Assembly: GCF_008704555.1 (NCBI RefSeq)
Contig: NZ_CP023702.1
Location: 6,680,001-6,744,000 of the forward strand
From: Streptomyces nitrosporeus
GTDB taxonomy: Bacteria > Actinomycetota > Actinomycetes > Streptomycetales > Streptomycetaceae
Direction: 5' to 3'
Length of the DNA: 64,000 nucleotides
Of the stretch, positions 30,156 to 38,507 are shown piece by piece. Positions within the stretch are counted from its first letter, which is position 1; each line of letters begins with the position of its first letter. The notes under the pieces are model-generated. The model ran no database searches. It saw only the letters and a program-made list of their open reading frames with translations, and was not told where the DNA came from. A program made the translations under genes and the position numbers.

Positions 30156-30851
30156 TCAGAGGGAGCCGAGGTAGCCCGGTGCGGGAATCGCCGGGTCGAG
30201 GTCGTCGGCCGGCACGGGGGCCGCATGGCCACGGGTCAGCGGTACCACGCCCGCCCAGTACGGCAGGGAGAGGTCCGCCGGGTCGTCGTTGGGTCCGCCG
30301 GTGCGTACCTTCGCGGAGAGCTCGTCCAGGTCGAGACGGACGACCGCGGTGGCGGCGAGTTCCTTCGTGTCGGCGGGGCGGGAGTCGCGGGACCTCCCGG
30401 GCACCACCTGGTCGACGATGGCATCAAGGGCGATCCGCCGCTCGTCGGGGTCCGTCACCGTCACCGCGGTGCCGTGGACCACCACACAGCGGTAGTTGAT
30501 GGAGTGGTGGAAGGCGGACCGGGCCAGGACCAGGCCGTCGACATGGGTGACCGTCAGGCAGACCGGCAGGCCGGGGTCCGCCGCCCCGGCCGCGTGCAGC
30601 GGACGCGAGCCGGTGGAACCGTGTACGTACAGCCGCTCACCGACCCGGGCGAAAAGAGTGGGCAGGACGACCGGGGCGCCGTCGCGTACGAAGCCGAGAT
30701 GGCAGAGGTAGGCCTCGTCGAGTATCGAGTGGACCAGTTCCCTGTCGTACGAGGCGCGGGCGCGGCCCCGGCTCGGGACGGTGCGCCCGGTCGGTGTGTA
30801 AGGGGTCGCGGTCTCCTGGGAGGCGCTCACGGGCGCCGAGGTCTCCGACAT
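30156..30851 (-). CDS. Pyridoxamine 5'-phosphate oxidase-related (PPOX) family protein
   Basis: A 231-residue flavin-binding split-barrel protein. The core runs from ELVHSILDEAYLCHLGFVRDGAPVVLPTLF through LYVHGSTGSRPL to CLTVTHVDGLVLARSAFHHSINYRCVVVHG. The family binds FMN or F420 and often acts as a nitroreductase or heme oxygenase-like enzyme. It is divergent from a MocR regulator across a 35-bp gap, which in many bacteria points to vitamin B6 metabolism. The ATG at 30851 is preferred because GGAG lies 6 bp upstream. An ATG at 30863 also exists. Confidence 0.85.
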   Translation of the reverse strand: MSETSAPVSASQETATPYTPTGRTVPSRGRARASYDRELVHSILDEAYLCHLGFVRDGAPVVLPTLFARVGERLYVHGSTGSRPLHAAGAADPGLPVCLTVTHVDGLVLARSAFHHSINYRCVVVHGTAVTVTDPDERRIALDAIVDQVVPGRSRDSRPADTKELAATAVVRLDLDELSAKVRTGGPNDDPADLSLPYWAGVVPLTRGHAAPVPADDLDPAIPAPGYLGSL

Positions 30852-30886
30852 TGCGAACTCCATTGCACTAGTGCATAATTATTTTT
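30851..30886. promoter_or_regulatory. Shared divergent promoter/operator of the MocR and PPOX genes
   Basis: For the plus-strand gene, TTGCGA (30851-30856) and CATAAT (30874-30879) are spaced by 17 bp and predict a transcription start at about 30886-30887, the first base of the GTG codon. The perfect 12-bp palindrome TGCACTAGTGCA (30864-30875) overlaps the spacer and -10 and is a likely MocR operator. GTGCTAG at 30887-30893 resembles half of it. Confidence 0.6.
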
Positions 30887-32218
30887 GTGCTAGGAGAGTA
30901 TCGGATCGAAGGGCGCCGTGCATCCGAGATCGCCGCGAGCGTCGAGCGGGGAGTCGGTGACGGGGAACTGGCGCCGGGCCAACTGCTGCCGCCCATGCGC
31001 GAGCTGGCGAACACCTTGGGGGTCAACCCGAACACGGTGGCGGCCGCGTACCGGACGTTGCGGGAGCGCGGGGTCATCGAGACGGCGGGCCGCAAGGGGA
31101 GCCGGGTGCGTCCCCGGCCGGCGAGTACGGCGCGCGGGTCGCTCCGGATCGAGGCGCCGCCCGGGGTGCGGGACGTCGGCGAGGGGAGCCCGGACGCCAC
31201 CCTGCTGCCGGATCTCGGCGAGGCGCTGGCGGCCGCCGCCGAGGACTACCGTGCCGGCCCCGGTCTGTACGGGGAGGAGGCGGTGCTGCCCGGACTCGCC
31301 CGCGCCGCACGGGCCGGGCTGGACGCGGACGGGGTGCCCGACGGCCCGGTGGTCGTGACTTCCGGCTCCCTCGACGCCGTCGAACGGGTGCTCGCCGTCC
31401 ACCTCAAGCCCGGTGACGTGGTGGCGGTCGAGGATCCGGGCTGGGGATCGATGCTCGATCTCGTTCCCGCGCTCGGGCTGCGGGCGCGGCCGGTGGCGTT
31501 GGACCAGGACGGGCCGCTGCCCCAGGACGTGGAGCGCGCCCTGCGGGCCGGTGCCCGGGCCCTCGTGGTCACCGACCGGGCGCAGAACCCGACGGGGGCC
31601 TCGGTGAGCGCGGCGAGGGCACGGGAACTGCGGTCCGTGCTCGCCGGGTATCCGCAGGTCCTGCTGATCGAGGACGACCACGGCCACGCGATCGTCGATG
31701 TGCCGCTGTACCCTCTGGCCGGTGTCACCGAGCACTGGGCCTTCGTCCGGTCGGTGGCCAAGGCGTACGGTCCGGATCTGAGGGTCGCCGTCCTCACCGG
31801 GGACGCGCTGACCCTGGACCGGGTGGCCGGGCGCCAGCGGCTGGGGCCCGGGTGGGTGAGCCGGCTGCTGCAGCGGGCCGTGCTGCACCTGTGGGAGTCC
31901 GGGGCCGTCGATCCGGCCGCGGTCGCGCGTTCCTACGGGGAGCGGCGCCGGGCCCTGGTGGAGGCGCTGGAGAGGCGCGGGATCCCCGCGTACGGGCGGA
32001 GCGGAATGCACGTCTGGGTGCCGGTCGGTGACGAGACGGGCGCGGTGGCGCGACTGCTGCACGCCGGCTGGGCGGTGGCCCCGGGGGCGCGTTTCAGGCT
32101 GGCCTCCCCGCCGGGGGTGCGGCTGACCGTGTCCCGGCTGTCGGAGGCCGACATCGAGCCGCTGGCGGACGCCGTGGCGGCCGCGGCCGGACCGGTCCGG
32201 CCGGTCGGCTACGACTGA
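30887..32218 (+). CDS. MocR-type GntR regulator with aminotransferase domain
   Basis: A 443-residue fusion. Residues 1-75 are a GntR winged helix (PPMRELANTLGVNPNTVAAAYRTL). Residues 110-440 are a fold-type I aminotransferase-like domain with NPTG in DRAQNPTGASV and the PLP lysine in SVAKAYGPDLRVA. Such MocR/PdxR proteins sense PLP and regulate divergent vitamin B6 or amino-acid genes, here the PPOX gene. The GTG start has no ribosome-binding site, consistent with a leaderless mRNA. The 3' end overlaps the convergent EamA gene by 10 bp. Confidence 0.88.
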   Translation: MLGEYRIEGRRASEIAASVERGVGDGELAPGQLLPPMRELANTLGVNPNTVAAAYRTLRERGVIETAGRKGSRVRPRPASTARGSLRIEAPPGVRDVGEGSPDATLLPDLGEALAAAAEDYRAGPGLYGEEAVLPGLARAARAGLDADGVPDGPVVVTSGSLDAVERVLAVHLKPGDVVAVEDPGWGSMLDLVPALGLRARPVALDQDGPLPQDVERALRAGARALVVTDRAQNPTGASVSAARARELRSVLAGYPQVLLIEDDHGHAIVDVPLYPLAGVTEHWAFVRSVAKAYGPDLRVAVLTGDALTLDRVAGRQRLGPGWVSRLLQRAVLHLWESGAVDPAAVARSYGERRRALVEALERRGIPAYGRSGMHVWVPVGDETGAVARLLHAGWAVAPGARFRLASPPGVRLTVSRLSEADIEPLADAVAAAAGPVRPVGYD

Positions 32219-33306
32219 GGGTTCCTGACGGGACGGGTACCGCGGACCGGGCGGCCCGCCCCGTCAGGACGTCCGGGCGGGCGGCGGGGGAGCGGGGGAG
32301 CGGGGACGGGCGGGGCGGGAATCCGCGGGCGGGCCTGGGTGAGTGCCGCGCCCGCGAGCACCACCAGCGCGCCGACCGGGGTGTTCCAGCTCAGCCGCTC
32401 GCCGAGCAGGGCCACTCCGGCGGCCGTGGCGATGACGGGGATGAAGTAGGTGACCATCTGCGCCGTCGTCGGGCCGACCTCCTCGACGAGACCGTACTGG
32501 AGCAGTACGGCCAGGCCGGTTCCGAGGGCTCCCAGGGCGACGACGGCGAGTGTCGGCAGCAGCGGGAAGCGGCCGGGCGCCGAGGTGAAGAGCGGGGTGA
32601 CCAGAGCCAGCTGGGCTGTGCCCAGGAAGAGCTGACTTCCCGTCAGGGCGAGTGTGGAGGACCCTGTGCCCGCCAGGGTGCGACGGACGTATATCCACCC
32701 GATCGGGTAGCTCAGGGACGCCAGCAGTGCCATCGACGTGCCGCCGAGGTCCAGCCCCGAGAAACCCTGCCAGGCGCCCAGCACGGTCAGCACCCCCAGG
32801 AAGCCGAGGCCGAGACCGGCGACACGGCGGCGGGTCGGCCGGTCCTCGGAGAGCGCGACCAGGGAGAGCGCCATGCCCCAGAGCGGAGAAGTCGCGTTGC
32901 AGATTCCCGCGAGGGTGGACGGGATGGTCAGCTCGGCGTACGCGAAGAGCGAGAACGGCAGAGCGTTCAGAAGGAACGCGGCGACGAAGAGGTGGCCCCA
33001 GACACGCGCCGAGCGGGGCAGCCGTTCCCGGCGCACCGCCATGGCGGCGGCGAGAACGGCGGTGCCGAAGACCAGGCGGCCGAGGGTGACCTGGAAAGGG
33101 GCGTACCCGTCGGTCCCGACCTTGATGAGCAGGAAGCTGAACCCCCAGATGAGCGAGAGTGCCGCGAACCGCAGGCGCCAGTCCACCGGGCGCCAGTCCA
33201 CCGGGCGGCGGGCCGCCGGGTGACGGGCCGCCGGTGCGGTGGAACCGGCGGGCGGGGCGGGGGTTCCGGCGGGCGGAACGGCCGGCCGGGCGGCAGAGGT
33301 GCTCAT
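32209..33306 (-). CDS. EamA/DMT superfamily transporter
   Basis: A 365-residue protein with a Pro/Ala-rich N-terminus, ten predicted helices (from LRFAALSLIWGFSFLLIKVGTDGYAPFQV to LVVLAGAALTQARPRIP) and a Pro/Arg-rich tail. The family exports small metabolites. It is divergent from the LysR gene at 33380, which is the usual regulator arrangement. The tail overlaps the end of the convergent MocR gene by 10 bp. The ATG at 33306 begins the natural N-terminus. Confidence 0.88.
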   Translation of the reverse strand: MSTSAARPAVPPAGTPAPPAGSTAPAARHPAARRPVDWRPVDWRLRFAALSLIWGFSFLLIKVGTDGYAPFQVTLGRLVFGTAVLAAAMAVRRERLPRSARVWGHLFVAAFLLNALPFSLFAYAELTIPSTLAGICNATSPLWGMALSLVALSEDRPTRRRVAGLGLGFLGVLTVLGAWQGFSGLDLGGTSMALLASLSYPIGWIYVRRTLAGTGSSTLALTGSQLFLGTAQLALVTPLFTSAPGRFPLLPTLAVVALGALGTGLAVLLQYGLVEEVGPTTAQMVTYFIPVIATAAGVALLGERLSWNTPVGALVVLAGAALTQARPRIPAPPVPAPPLPRRPPGRPDGAGRPVRGTRPVRNPQS

Positions 33307-33379
33307 GGGGCAACGATGACGCGCCTTTTCTCGTAGCACAAGTGAGACTTTGTTGCCGTGAAGGTGTAGAGTTGCTTAC

Positions 33380-34294
33380 ATGTTGAACCTGGAGCGCCTC
33401 CGTACGCTGGACGCCCTCGCCCGGCACGGCTCGGTGAGCGGGGCGGCCGACGGTCTGCACGTCACGACGTCCGCCGTCTCCCAGCAGATGTCCAAACTGG
33501 AGCGCGAGGTGGGCCAGCAGCTCCTTGCCAGGAACGGCCGGGGCGTCCGGCTCACCGACGCCGGCCGGCTGCTCGCCGACCACGCCGCCAAGATCCTTTC
33601 CCAGGTGGAGCTGGCGCAGTCCGACATCGAGGCGCAGCGGGGCGAGGTGGTCGGCGAGGTCGCCCTCGCGGCCTTCCCGACCGCGGCTCGCGGCCTGTTT
33701 CCCGCCGCTCTCACCATGCTCCGCGCCGATCACCCCGAACTCAGGGTGCGCACGGCGGAGATGGAGCCGGAGAGCGGGATCCGGGCGGTGCTCAGAGGCG
33801 ACGTCGATCTGGCGGTGGTTCTCGACTGGAGCAACAAACGCCTGCCGGTGCCCGGAGGGCTGACCAAGGCGGAACTCCTGGACGACGCACCGGACATCGC
33901 CATGCCGGACGGTCATCCGCTCGCGGACCGCGCGGAAGTGGGCCTCGAGGACTTCGCCGACGACGACTGGGTGTCCTGGCCGGAGGGGGAGTTCTGCCAC
34001 GACTGGCTGATGTTCACACTGCGTTCCAAGGGCATAGAGCCCCGTATCGCCCATCTGGCGGGGGAGCACCACACCCAGCTCGCGCTCATCGCCGCCGGTT
34101 TCGGCGTGTGCGTGGCGCCCAGGCTGGGGCGCGGGCCCGTTCCGGAAGGAGTGCGGCTCGTGCCTGTGCGGCAGACCATGCGCCGTCACGTCCACGCGAT
34201 ATGGCGCTCGGACGCGGACAGGAGGCCCTCGATCAGAGCGGCGGTGGAAGCGCTCCGCGGTGCGGGCCGTGCGCTGCACGAGCCCGTTCCGTAG
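33380..34294 (+). CDS. LysR-family transcriptional regulator
   Basis: A 304-residue LysR protein. The helix-turn-helix is near the start: LERLRTLDALARHGSVSGAADGLHVTTSAVSQQMSKL in outline. It is followed by a periplasmic-binding-like effector domain (about 90-300). It is divergent from the EamA exporter, separated by 73 bp, and probably controls it. The short gap is AT-rich around 33330-33380, which fits overlapping promoters. The ATG at 33380 is the first codon of the conserved N-terminus. Confidence 0.88.
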   Translation: MLNLERLRTLDALARHGSVSGAADGLHVTTSAVSQQMSKLEREVGQQLLARNGRGVRLTDAGRLLADHAAKILSQVELAQSDIEAQRGEVVGEVALAAFPTAARGLFPAALTMLRADHPELRVRTAEMEPESGIRAVLRGDVDLAVVLDWSNKRLPVPGGLTKAELLDDAPDIAMPDGHPLADRAEVGLEDFADDDWVSWPEGEFCHDWLMFTLRSKGIEPRIAHLAGEHHTQLALIAAGFGVCVAPRLGRGPVPEGVRLVPVRQTMRRHVHAIWRSDADRRPSIRAAVEALRGAGRALHEPVP

Positions 34295-34336
34295 CCACCG
34301 TGTCCCGGCCGCCGTCTCCGCCGGGCCGGTGCGTGC

Positions 34337-34807
34337 TCAGCCGAGGCCGGAGAGCTTGTGGAAGTCCCAGGACGCCACGGCCTCCGGGGTGAGCCGGAGC
34401 CAGGCGTGCCGGGCATCGTGCGGCATGACGTCCAGACCGAAGTACTTCGCGGCGAACAGCCTCTCCGGGCGGTCCAGCTCCGGACAGCTCTCGCCCGTAC
34501 GGGGGACCCCGCCGACGGGTGAGACCGTGCCCGACAGCTCCACGCCGCGCAGTTCGCCGTACTCCACCCCGTCGTCCACGACCACCGCGATCCGCGGGTC
34601 GCGCCGGAGCTGCGCCCAACGCAGGCTCCGGGTCAGTGAGTAGAGCCAGAGGGATGTGCCGTCCCAGACGAACCACAACGCTCCGACGTGCGGTCTGCCG
34701 TCGGCCGACACCGTGGCCACCCGACAGGTGCGCTGCTGGGTGAGATAGGCATCCCGCTCCGCGTCGGTCATCATGATCCGGCGCCCGCGGCGCTGGGTGT
34801 GGGACAC
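34337..34807 (-). CDS. PPOX class probable F420-dependent oxidoreductase
   Basis: A 156-residue split-barrel protein: MTDAERDAYLTQQRTCRVATVSADGRPHVGALWFVWDG in outline, then LRRDPRIAVVVDDG and FGLDVMPHDARHAWLRLTPE. It belongs to the small PPOX/F420 family common in actinobacteria, probably a reductase. The GTG at 34807 is used, and ATGs at 34774 and 34771 are alternatives. It is convergent with the LysR gene 42 bp away. The gene is separated from the GDSL hydrolase by a 349-bp GC-rich gap in which I see nothing. Confidence 0.8.
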   Translation of the reverse strand: MSHTQRRGRRIMMTDAERDAYLTQQRTCRVATVSADGRPHVGALWFVWDGTSLWLYSLTRSLRWAQLRRDPRIAVVVDDGVEYGELRGVELSGTVSPVGGVPRTGESCPELDRPERLFAAKYFGLDVMPHDARHAWLRLTPEAVASWDFHKLSGLG

Positions 34808-35156
34808 GGGAGGACTCTCCTCGGGCTTCGGGACCGCCGGTCCGGCCGCGGCGCGGAACGGCGGACCGGTTCGCAGCGGTCGGTGCACCGGACACCGCGA
34901 CCGGCGCACCGGGCGCCGGGTACCCGAATCATGGGGCCTCGGCTGCGCACGGGCAATGGGCGCGGCATTTCGGATCCGCGCCCCGGCCACCCGCCCCGCC
35001 GTACTTCGCGTACCGCCGCCCGTGCCTGGCGCGGCGCGGGCGGCGGCGCCCCCGGCCTGCCGCGTCGGGGCGGGCCGGAGCGGGGCGGGCCGGGGCGTGG
35101 GTCCGGGTTGCTGTGGGCCCAGCCGGTTTCCCGGGCCGGCCCCTCGCGGCGGGGCC
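34808..35156. other. Intergenic region without visible features
   Basis: This 349-bp stretch is very GC-rich, especially 35030-35110 where GGCGGGCC-like words recur. I see no gene, promoter or strong hairpin in it. Confidence 0.4.
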
Positions 35157-36515
35157 TCAGGAGGTACGGGAGCCGCCCTTCCGGGTGAGCAGCATGTCCA
35201 GATCGACGGCCTCGGCCATCGCGAGGGTCCCGGCGTCATTGGGATGCAGGCCGTCCCCGCTGTCGTAGGCGGGGGCCAGTGCCAGTGGATCGCCGGCCGA
35301 GGCGGTCGCCGCGGCGAAGTCGATGACGCCGTCGAAGGCGCCGGAGTCTCGGATCCAGTCGTTGACCGTGTCCCAGGTCGCCTGCCGTTCCGGGGTCCAG
35401 ACGAACGAGTTCCGGAAAGGCAGCAGGGTGCCGCCGTAGACCGGGACACCGCTGCCGCGGACCTTCTCGATGAACGTCCGGTACCCGGCGATGATGTCTT
35501 CGGCGGACGCGCTGAAGCCGATGTCGTTGATGCCCTCCTGAAGGATGACCGCCCTGACACCGCTCTGTCCGAGTGCGTCGCGGCCGACCCGGGAGATTCC
35601 CGAAGGGCCGTAATAGGGCTCGCCTTCACGGTCGGCGATGAGCCTGTTGCCGCCCAAGCCCGCGTTGACCACGGCGAGCGTACGGCCGGGCCGGTCCTGC
35701 AGCCGGCGGGCGAGATGGTCCGGATAACGCTGGTTGGCGTTGCCGGTGGTGCTGGCGGTATCGGTGATGGAGTCCCCGAACGTCACGACCGTGCCGGCGG
35801 TACGGGCACTGCCGCGCACGTCCACACCGCTGACCAGCATCCAGCAGGGGGTACCGGAGAACCCGGTCCCGGCGGTGTCGGCAGCCGCGTCCCCGGCCGC
35901 CAGGTAGTTGCCCTGAGCGGTGAACGGATGGTTCGTCAGCGGGCCTGTCGCCTTGTCGACATGGATGCTCACCAGCAGCGTGGACAGCGCGGGCACCTTC
36001 AGGCGGACCGGATCGCTGTAGAGGTCTCCTCCGGCCGGAAGGGTGGTCCTGTGCCGGCCGTCGAAGGTCAGGGTCCGCAGGGAGCCGGACACGGCCGCGG
36101 CCCCGGACCGCTGGAGCGCGACCGTGACATGGTCCACGCTCACCGGCCGCGAGCCGAAGGTGTTGGCCAGCCGCACCCGGACGCTGTTGCCTCCGGCGCT
36201 GACGAACAGGACGTTGCGGACCGTTTGGTCCGCCAGGCCGGAGCCTGCCGGGCAGGTGTTGCCCGGGATCTCACTGCCCGCCACCTGGCTGGCGCCCCAG
36301 ACGGTGGCCCAGCCGCCGCCGGAACCGTGGGCGGCGGCCGGCCGGGGGAGCAGGGTGACGGCCAGGGCGAGAGCGCCGACGGCGGCGAGGGGGAGCCGGA
36401 CGGCGGAAACGCCGGTGAACCGGCGGACGAACCGGTTCGACGGTGCTCCCGGGCGGGCGGAGGGGGTTGGTGGCGTCGTCCGGCGGCGGAAGACGGAGGA
36501 AGGACGTAAACGCAT
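35157..36515 (-). CDS. Secreted SGNH/GDSL-type esterase or lipase
   Basis: A 452-residue protein. The N-terminus has Arg residues, a hydrophobic stretch (VRLPLAAVGALALAVTLLPRPAAAHG) and an AAA-type cleavage site, so it is secreted. The SGNH blocks are visible: TFGDSITDTAST (block I, catalytic Ser), NAGLGGNRL (Gly block), QEGINDIG (Asn block) and DGLHPNDAG (Asp and His). It probably hydrolyses ester bonds in plant or microbial polymers outside the cell. The start is preceded by AGGAGAG, and a hexanucleotide repeat lies 15 bp upstream. Confidence 0.9.
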   Translation of the reverse strand: MRLRPSSVFRRRTTPPTPSARPGAPSNRFVRRFTGVSAVRLPLAAVGALALAVTLLPRPAAAHGSGGGWATVWGASQVAGSEIPGNTCPAGSGLADQTVRNVLFVSAGGNSVRVRLANTFGSRPVSVDHVTVALQRSGAAAVSGSLRTLTFDGRHRTTLPAGGDLYSDPVRLKVPALSTLLVSIHVDKATGPLTNHPFTAQGNYLAAGDAAADTAGTGFSGTPCWMLVSGVDVRGSARTAGTVVTFGDSITDTASTTGNANQRYPDHLARRLQDRPGRTLAVVNAGLGGNRLIADREGEPYYGPSGISRVGRDALGQSGVRAVILQEGINDIGFSASAEDIIAGYRTFIEKVRGSGVPVYGGTLLPFRNSFVWTPERQATWDTVNDWIRDSGAFDGVIDFAAATASAGDPLALAPAYDSGDGLHPNDAGTLAMAEAVDLDMLLTRKGGSRTS

Positions 36516-36529
36516 GGGTGTTCTCTCCT

Positions 36530-36565
36530 GGCAGAGGCAGAGGCAGAGGCAGAGGCAGAGGCAGA
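36530..36565. repeat. Hexanucleotide repeat, six perfect GGCAGA copies
   Basis: Six uninterrupted copies (TCTGCC on the transcribed strand of the GDSL gene) sit just upstream of the AGGAGAG ribosome-binding site at 36521-36527. The repeat is in the untranslated leader, so a copy-number change would alter leader length rather than reading frame. Confidence 0.9.
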
Positions 36566-36658
36566 GGGGCGAGGCGGGGAGGCCGTGTGCCGGGGTGGGC
36601 GCGGTGGGGTCGGCGGGATGTCCTCGCGGGGGTGGGCGAGGAGGGGTGAAAGAGCCCC

Positions 36659-36670
36659 GACAACGTTGTC
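36659..36670. promoter_or_regulatory. Palindromic LacI-type operator candidate
   Basis: The perfect 12-bp palindrome GACAACGTTGTC with a central CG is typical of LacI/GalR-family operators. It lies 144 bp upstream of the GDSL hydrolase start. It is nested in a longer dyad (AGCCCCG at 36653-36659 with CGGGGCT at 36674-36680). Confidence 0.55.
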
Positions 36671-36768
36671 CGGCGGGGCTCGCCGGGCGGATGCAAGCAC
36701 CGTTCGGGCCGCCGGGTCAAGGGCGGGGGTTACCGGCGATGGCCGGATCGCAGCGGTCGTCGAACCGC

Positions 36769-37731
36769 TCAGGGCATGGCGTCGGGCGGGAGCACGGACC
36801 AGGCGCCGTCCGGTGTCAGACAGACGCCCGTGAGGTGCGCGGCCTCGCCGGAGGCGAGGAACACCGCAGCGGCGGCGACGTCCTCGGGGGCCTCTCCTGC
36901 ACGGCTGAGCGGAAGGCGTTCCATGCTGCCGTGCGGCGGGCTGTCCGCCATACGGCCCCCCGTGGGCATGCGGCCCGTCACGGGAAGTCCCGCGCGGGAG
37001 CCACCGGTGCCGAACACACCGGGACCGACGCAGTTGACGCGGATGCCGTACGGGGCCCCCTCGGCCGCGAGCCGGCGGGTCAGCGCGACCACCGCATCAC
37101 CGGAGGGCCGAAGGAGCGCGGTGCCCCGGTGGTGGAAGGGGCCGTCCGGACCGGCGGCCGAACCGTCGACGACCACGCAACCGCGGCTGCGGACCAGATG
37201 CGGCCAGGCGGGGCGAACAACCGGCAGGAGCAGGTCCATCGGGAGCGGGTCAGGCCGGTCCGTACCCGGTCGCTCCGCATCTGGCCGCTTCGCATCCGGT
37301 CGGTCCGCACCAGGCCGGTCCGCACCCGGTCGGTCCGAACCAGGCCGGTCCGTACCCGGTCGCTCCTCATCCGGCCGGCCCGTGCCCGGCCGCTCCGCAC
37401 CAGGCCCGGCCGGGCTCCGCTCGTCCCGCCCCGTGGAGGCGCAGGGGCGGAGGCCGGCACGGGTGTGGACGATGTCGATACCGCCGAACGCGTCCGCGGC
37501 CTCCTCGACCCAGCCGCGGACGGACGCCTCGTCGGCGGGGTCCAAGGGCCCGGGAACGAGGGCCGTGCCGCCTTCCCGGGCGATGAGCCGCCGGGTCTCG
37601 ACGGCCTCCTCGTGCGACGGGTCACCGGCCACGACCAGCGCGCCCTCGGCGGCGAAGCGCAGGGCCGCCGCGCGGCCCCGGCCCGGGGCGGTAGCGGGCA
37701 CCAGGACCACCTTGCCCTCAAGGCGTCTCAC
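36769..37731 (-). CDS. Degenerate short-chain dehydrogenase/reductase with pentapeptide-repeat insert
   Basis: A 320-residue protein with an SDR fold outline but all family motifs lost. TGxxxGxG reads PATAPGRGR, NNAG reads HTRAG, and no YxxxK is present where GTALLRPSGDAVVALTRR aligns. An insert at residues 113-161 consists of ten Arg-Pro-centred pentads (GTDRP, GADRP type). The frame is intact. It is the last gene of the catabolic operon and starts inside the previous SDR stop (ATGA overlap), so a non-catalytic role or early decay are both possible. Confidence 0.75.
   Translation of the reverse strand: MRRLEGKVVLVPATAPGRGRAAALRFAAEGALVVAGDPSHEEAVETRRLIAREGGTALVPGPLDPADEASVRGWVEEAADAFGGIDIVHTRAGLRPCASTGRDERSPAGPGAERPGTGRPDEERPGTDRPGSDRPGADRPGADRPDAKRPDAERPGTDRPDPLPMDLLLPVVRPAWPHLVRSRGCVVVDGSAAGPDGPFHHRGTALLRPSGDAVVALTRRLAAEGAPYGIRVNCVGPGVFGTGGSRAGLPVTGRMPTGGRMADSPPHGSMERLPLSRAGEAPEDVAAAAVFLASGEAAHLTGVCLTPDGAWSVLPPDAMP
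37249..37395. repeat. Ten-copy 15-bp tandem repeat inside the degenerate SDR gene
   Basis: The coding strand encodes ten pentapeptides with Arg-Pro spaced exactly every five residues (residues 114-160). Unit sequences vary (PGTDR, PGADR, PDAER). The repeat period keeps the frame, so expansion or contraction would not break the gene. Confidence 0.85.
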
Positions 37732-38507
37732 CGTACGGCCCCGGGGAGCGGAGCGTCCGCGGCGGCCGGCCGCAGGGCGTCGGACACGGACTTGACGCCC
37801 CCGTGCGCCGTGAGGCCGCCGTCGACGGGGATCTCGGCACCGGTGATGAACGACGCCCGGCCGGACAGCAGGAAGACCACCAGCGGAGCGACCTCCTCCG
37901 CGCTACCGGTGCGCCCCAGCGGGGTCTCCCTCACATTGCTCTCCCGGAAGGCCGGAGCGGCCGAGGCGGTCATCTCGGTCTCGATGTAGCCGGGATGGAC
38001 CGTGTTGACGCGGATGCCGCGCGGCCCCAGTTCCAGAGCCGCCGTCTTCGACAGGCCCCGCAGCGCCCACTTGCTGGTCGTGTACGCGACCGGGTAGTGG
38101 GCGGTGAGGGCCGCCGAGGAGCCCACGTTCACGATGGAGGAGCCCGGGGGCATCAGGGGCGTGAGGTACTGGATGCCCAGGAGCGGGCCGGTGACGTTGA
38201 CCGCGTGGACGCGTGCCATGTCCTCGGGGCGTACGTCGCCGACGCGGGCGCGCCAGGTGACACCGGCGTTGTTGACCAGCCCGTGCACCTGGCCGTACGT
38301 CTCGCGCAGTTCGGCGGCGAGCGCGGCCCAGTCCTCCTCGCTGGTGACGTCCAGGGCGCGGCAGCCGTCCACCGGCCGGGCGTCGGTCGCGACGACGTGC
38401 GCGCCCTCGCGGGCGAGGGCGGCCGCCTCTGCGGCGCCCTGGCCGCGGGCCGCGCCGGTCACGACGACGACCTTGCCGAGCAGGTCCCCGGTACGCGGGG
38501 CGGTCAC
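37728..38507 (-). CDS. Short-chain dehydrogenase/reductase (SDR)
   Basis: A 259-residue classical SDR with TGAARGQG (cofactor loop), NNAGV, a serine in VNVGSSAAL and the catalytic YTTSK. The aspartate after the second strand (ATDARP) suggests NAD+ rather than NADP+. It probably oxidises an alcohol or dihydrodiol intermediate in the operon's pathway. It overlaps the FAH gene and the degenerate SDR gene by 4 bp at each end. Confidence 0.9.
   Translation of the reverse strand: MTAPRTGDLLGKVVVVTGAARGQGAAEAAALAREGAHVVATDARPVDGCRALDVTSEEDWAALAAELRETYGQVHGLVNNAGVTWRARVGDVRPEDMARVHAVNVTGPLLGIQYLTPLMPPGSSIVNVGSSAALTAHYPVAYTTSKWALRGLSKTAALELGPRGIRVNTVHPGYIETEMTASAAPAFRESNVRETPLGRTGSAEEVAPLVVFLLSGRASFITGAEIPVDGGLTAHGGVKSVSDALRPAAADAPLPGAVR

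Noticed and set aside
37249..37395. Possible CRISPR or regulatory repeat array
   Set aside because: The 15-bp period keeps an open reading frame and encodes a pentapeptide repeat, with no spacers.
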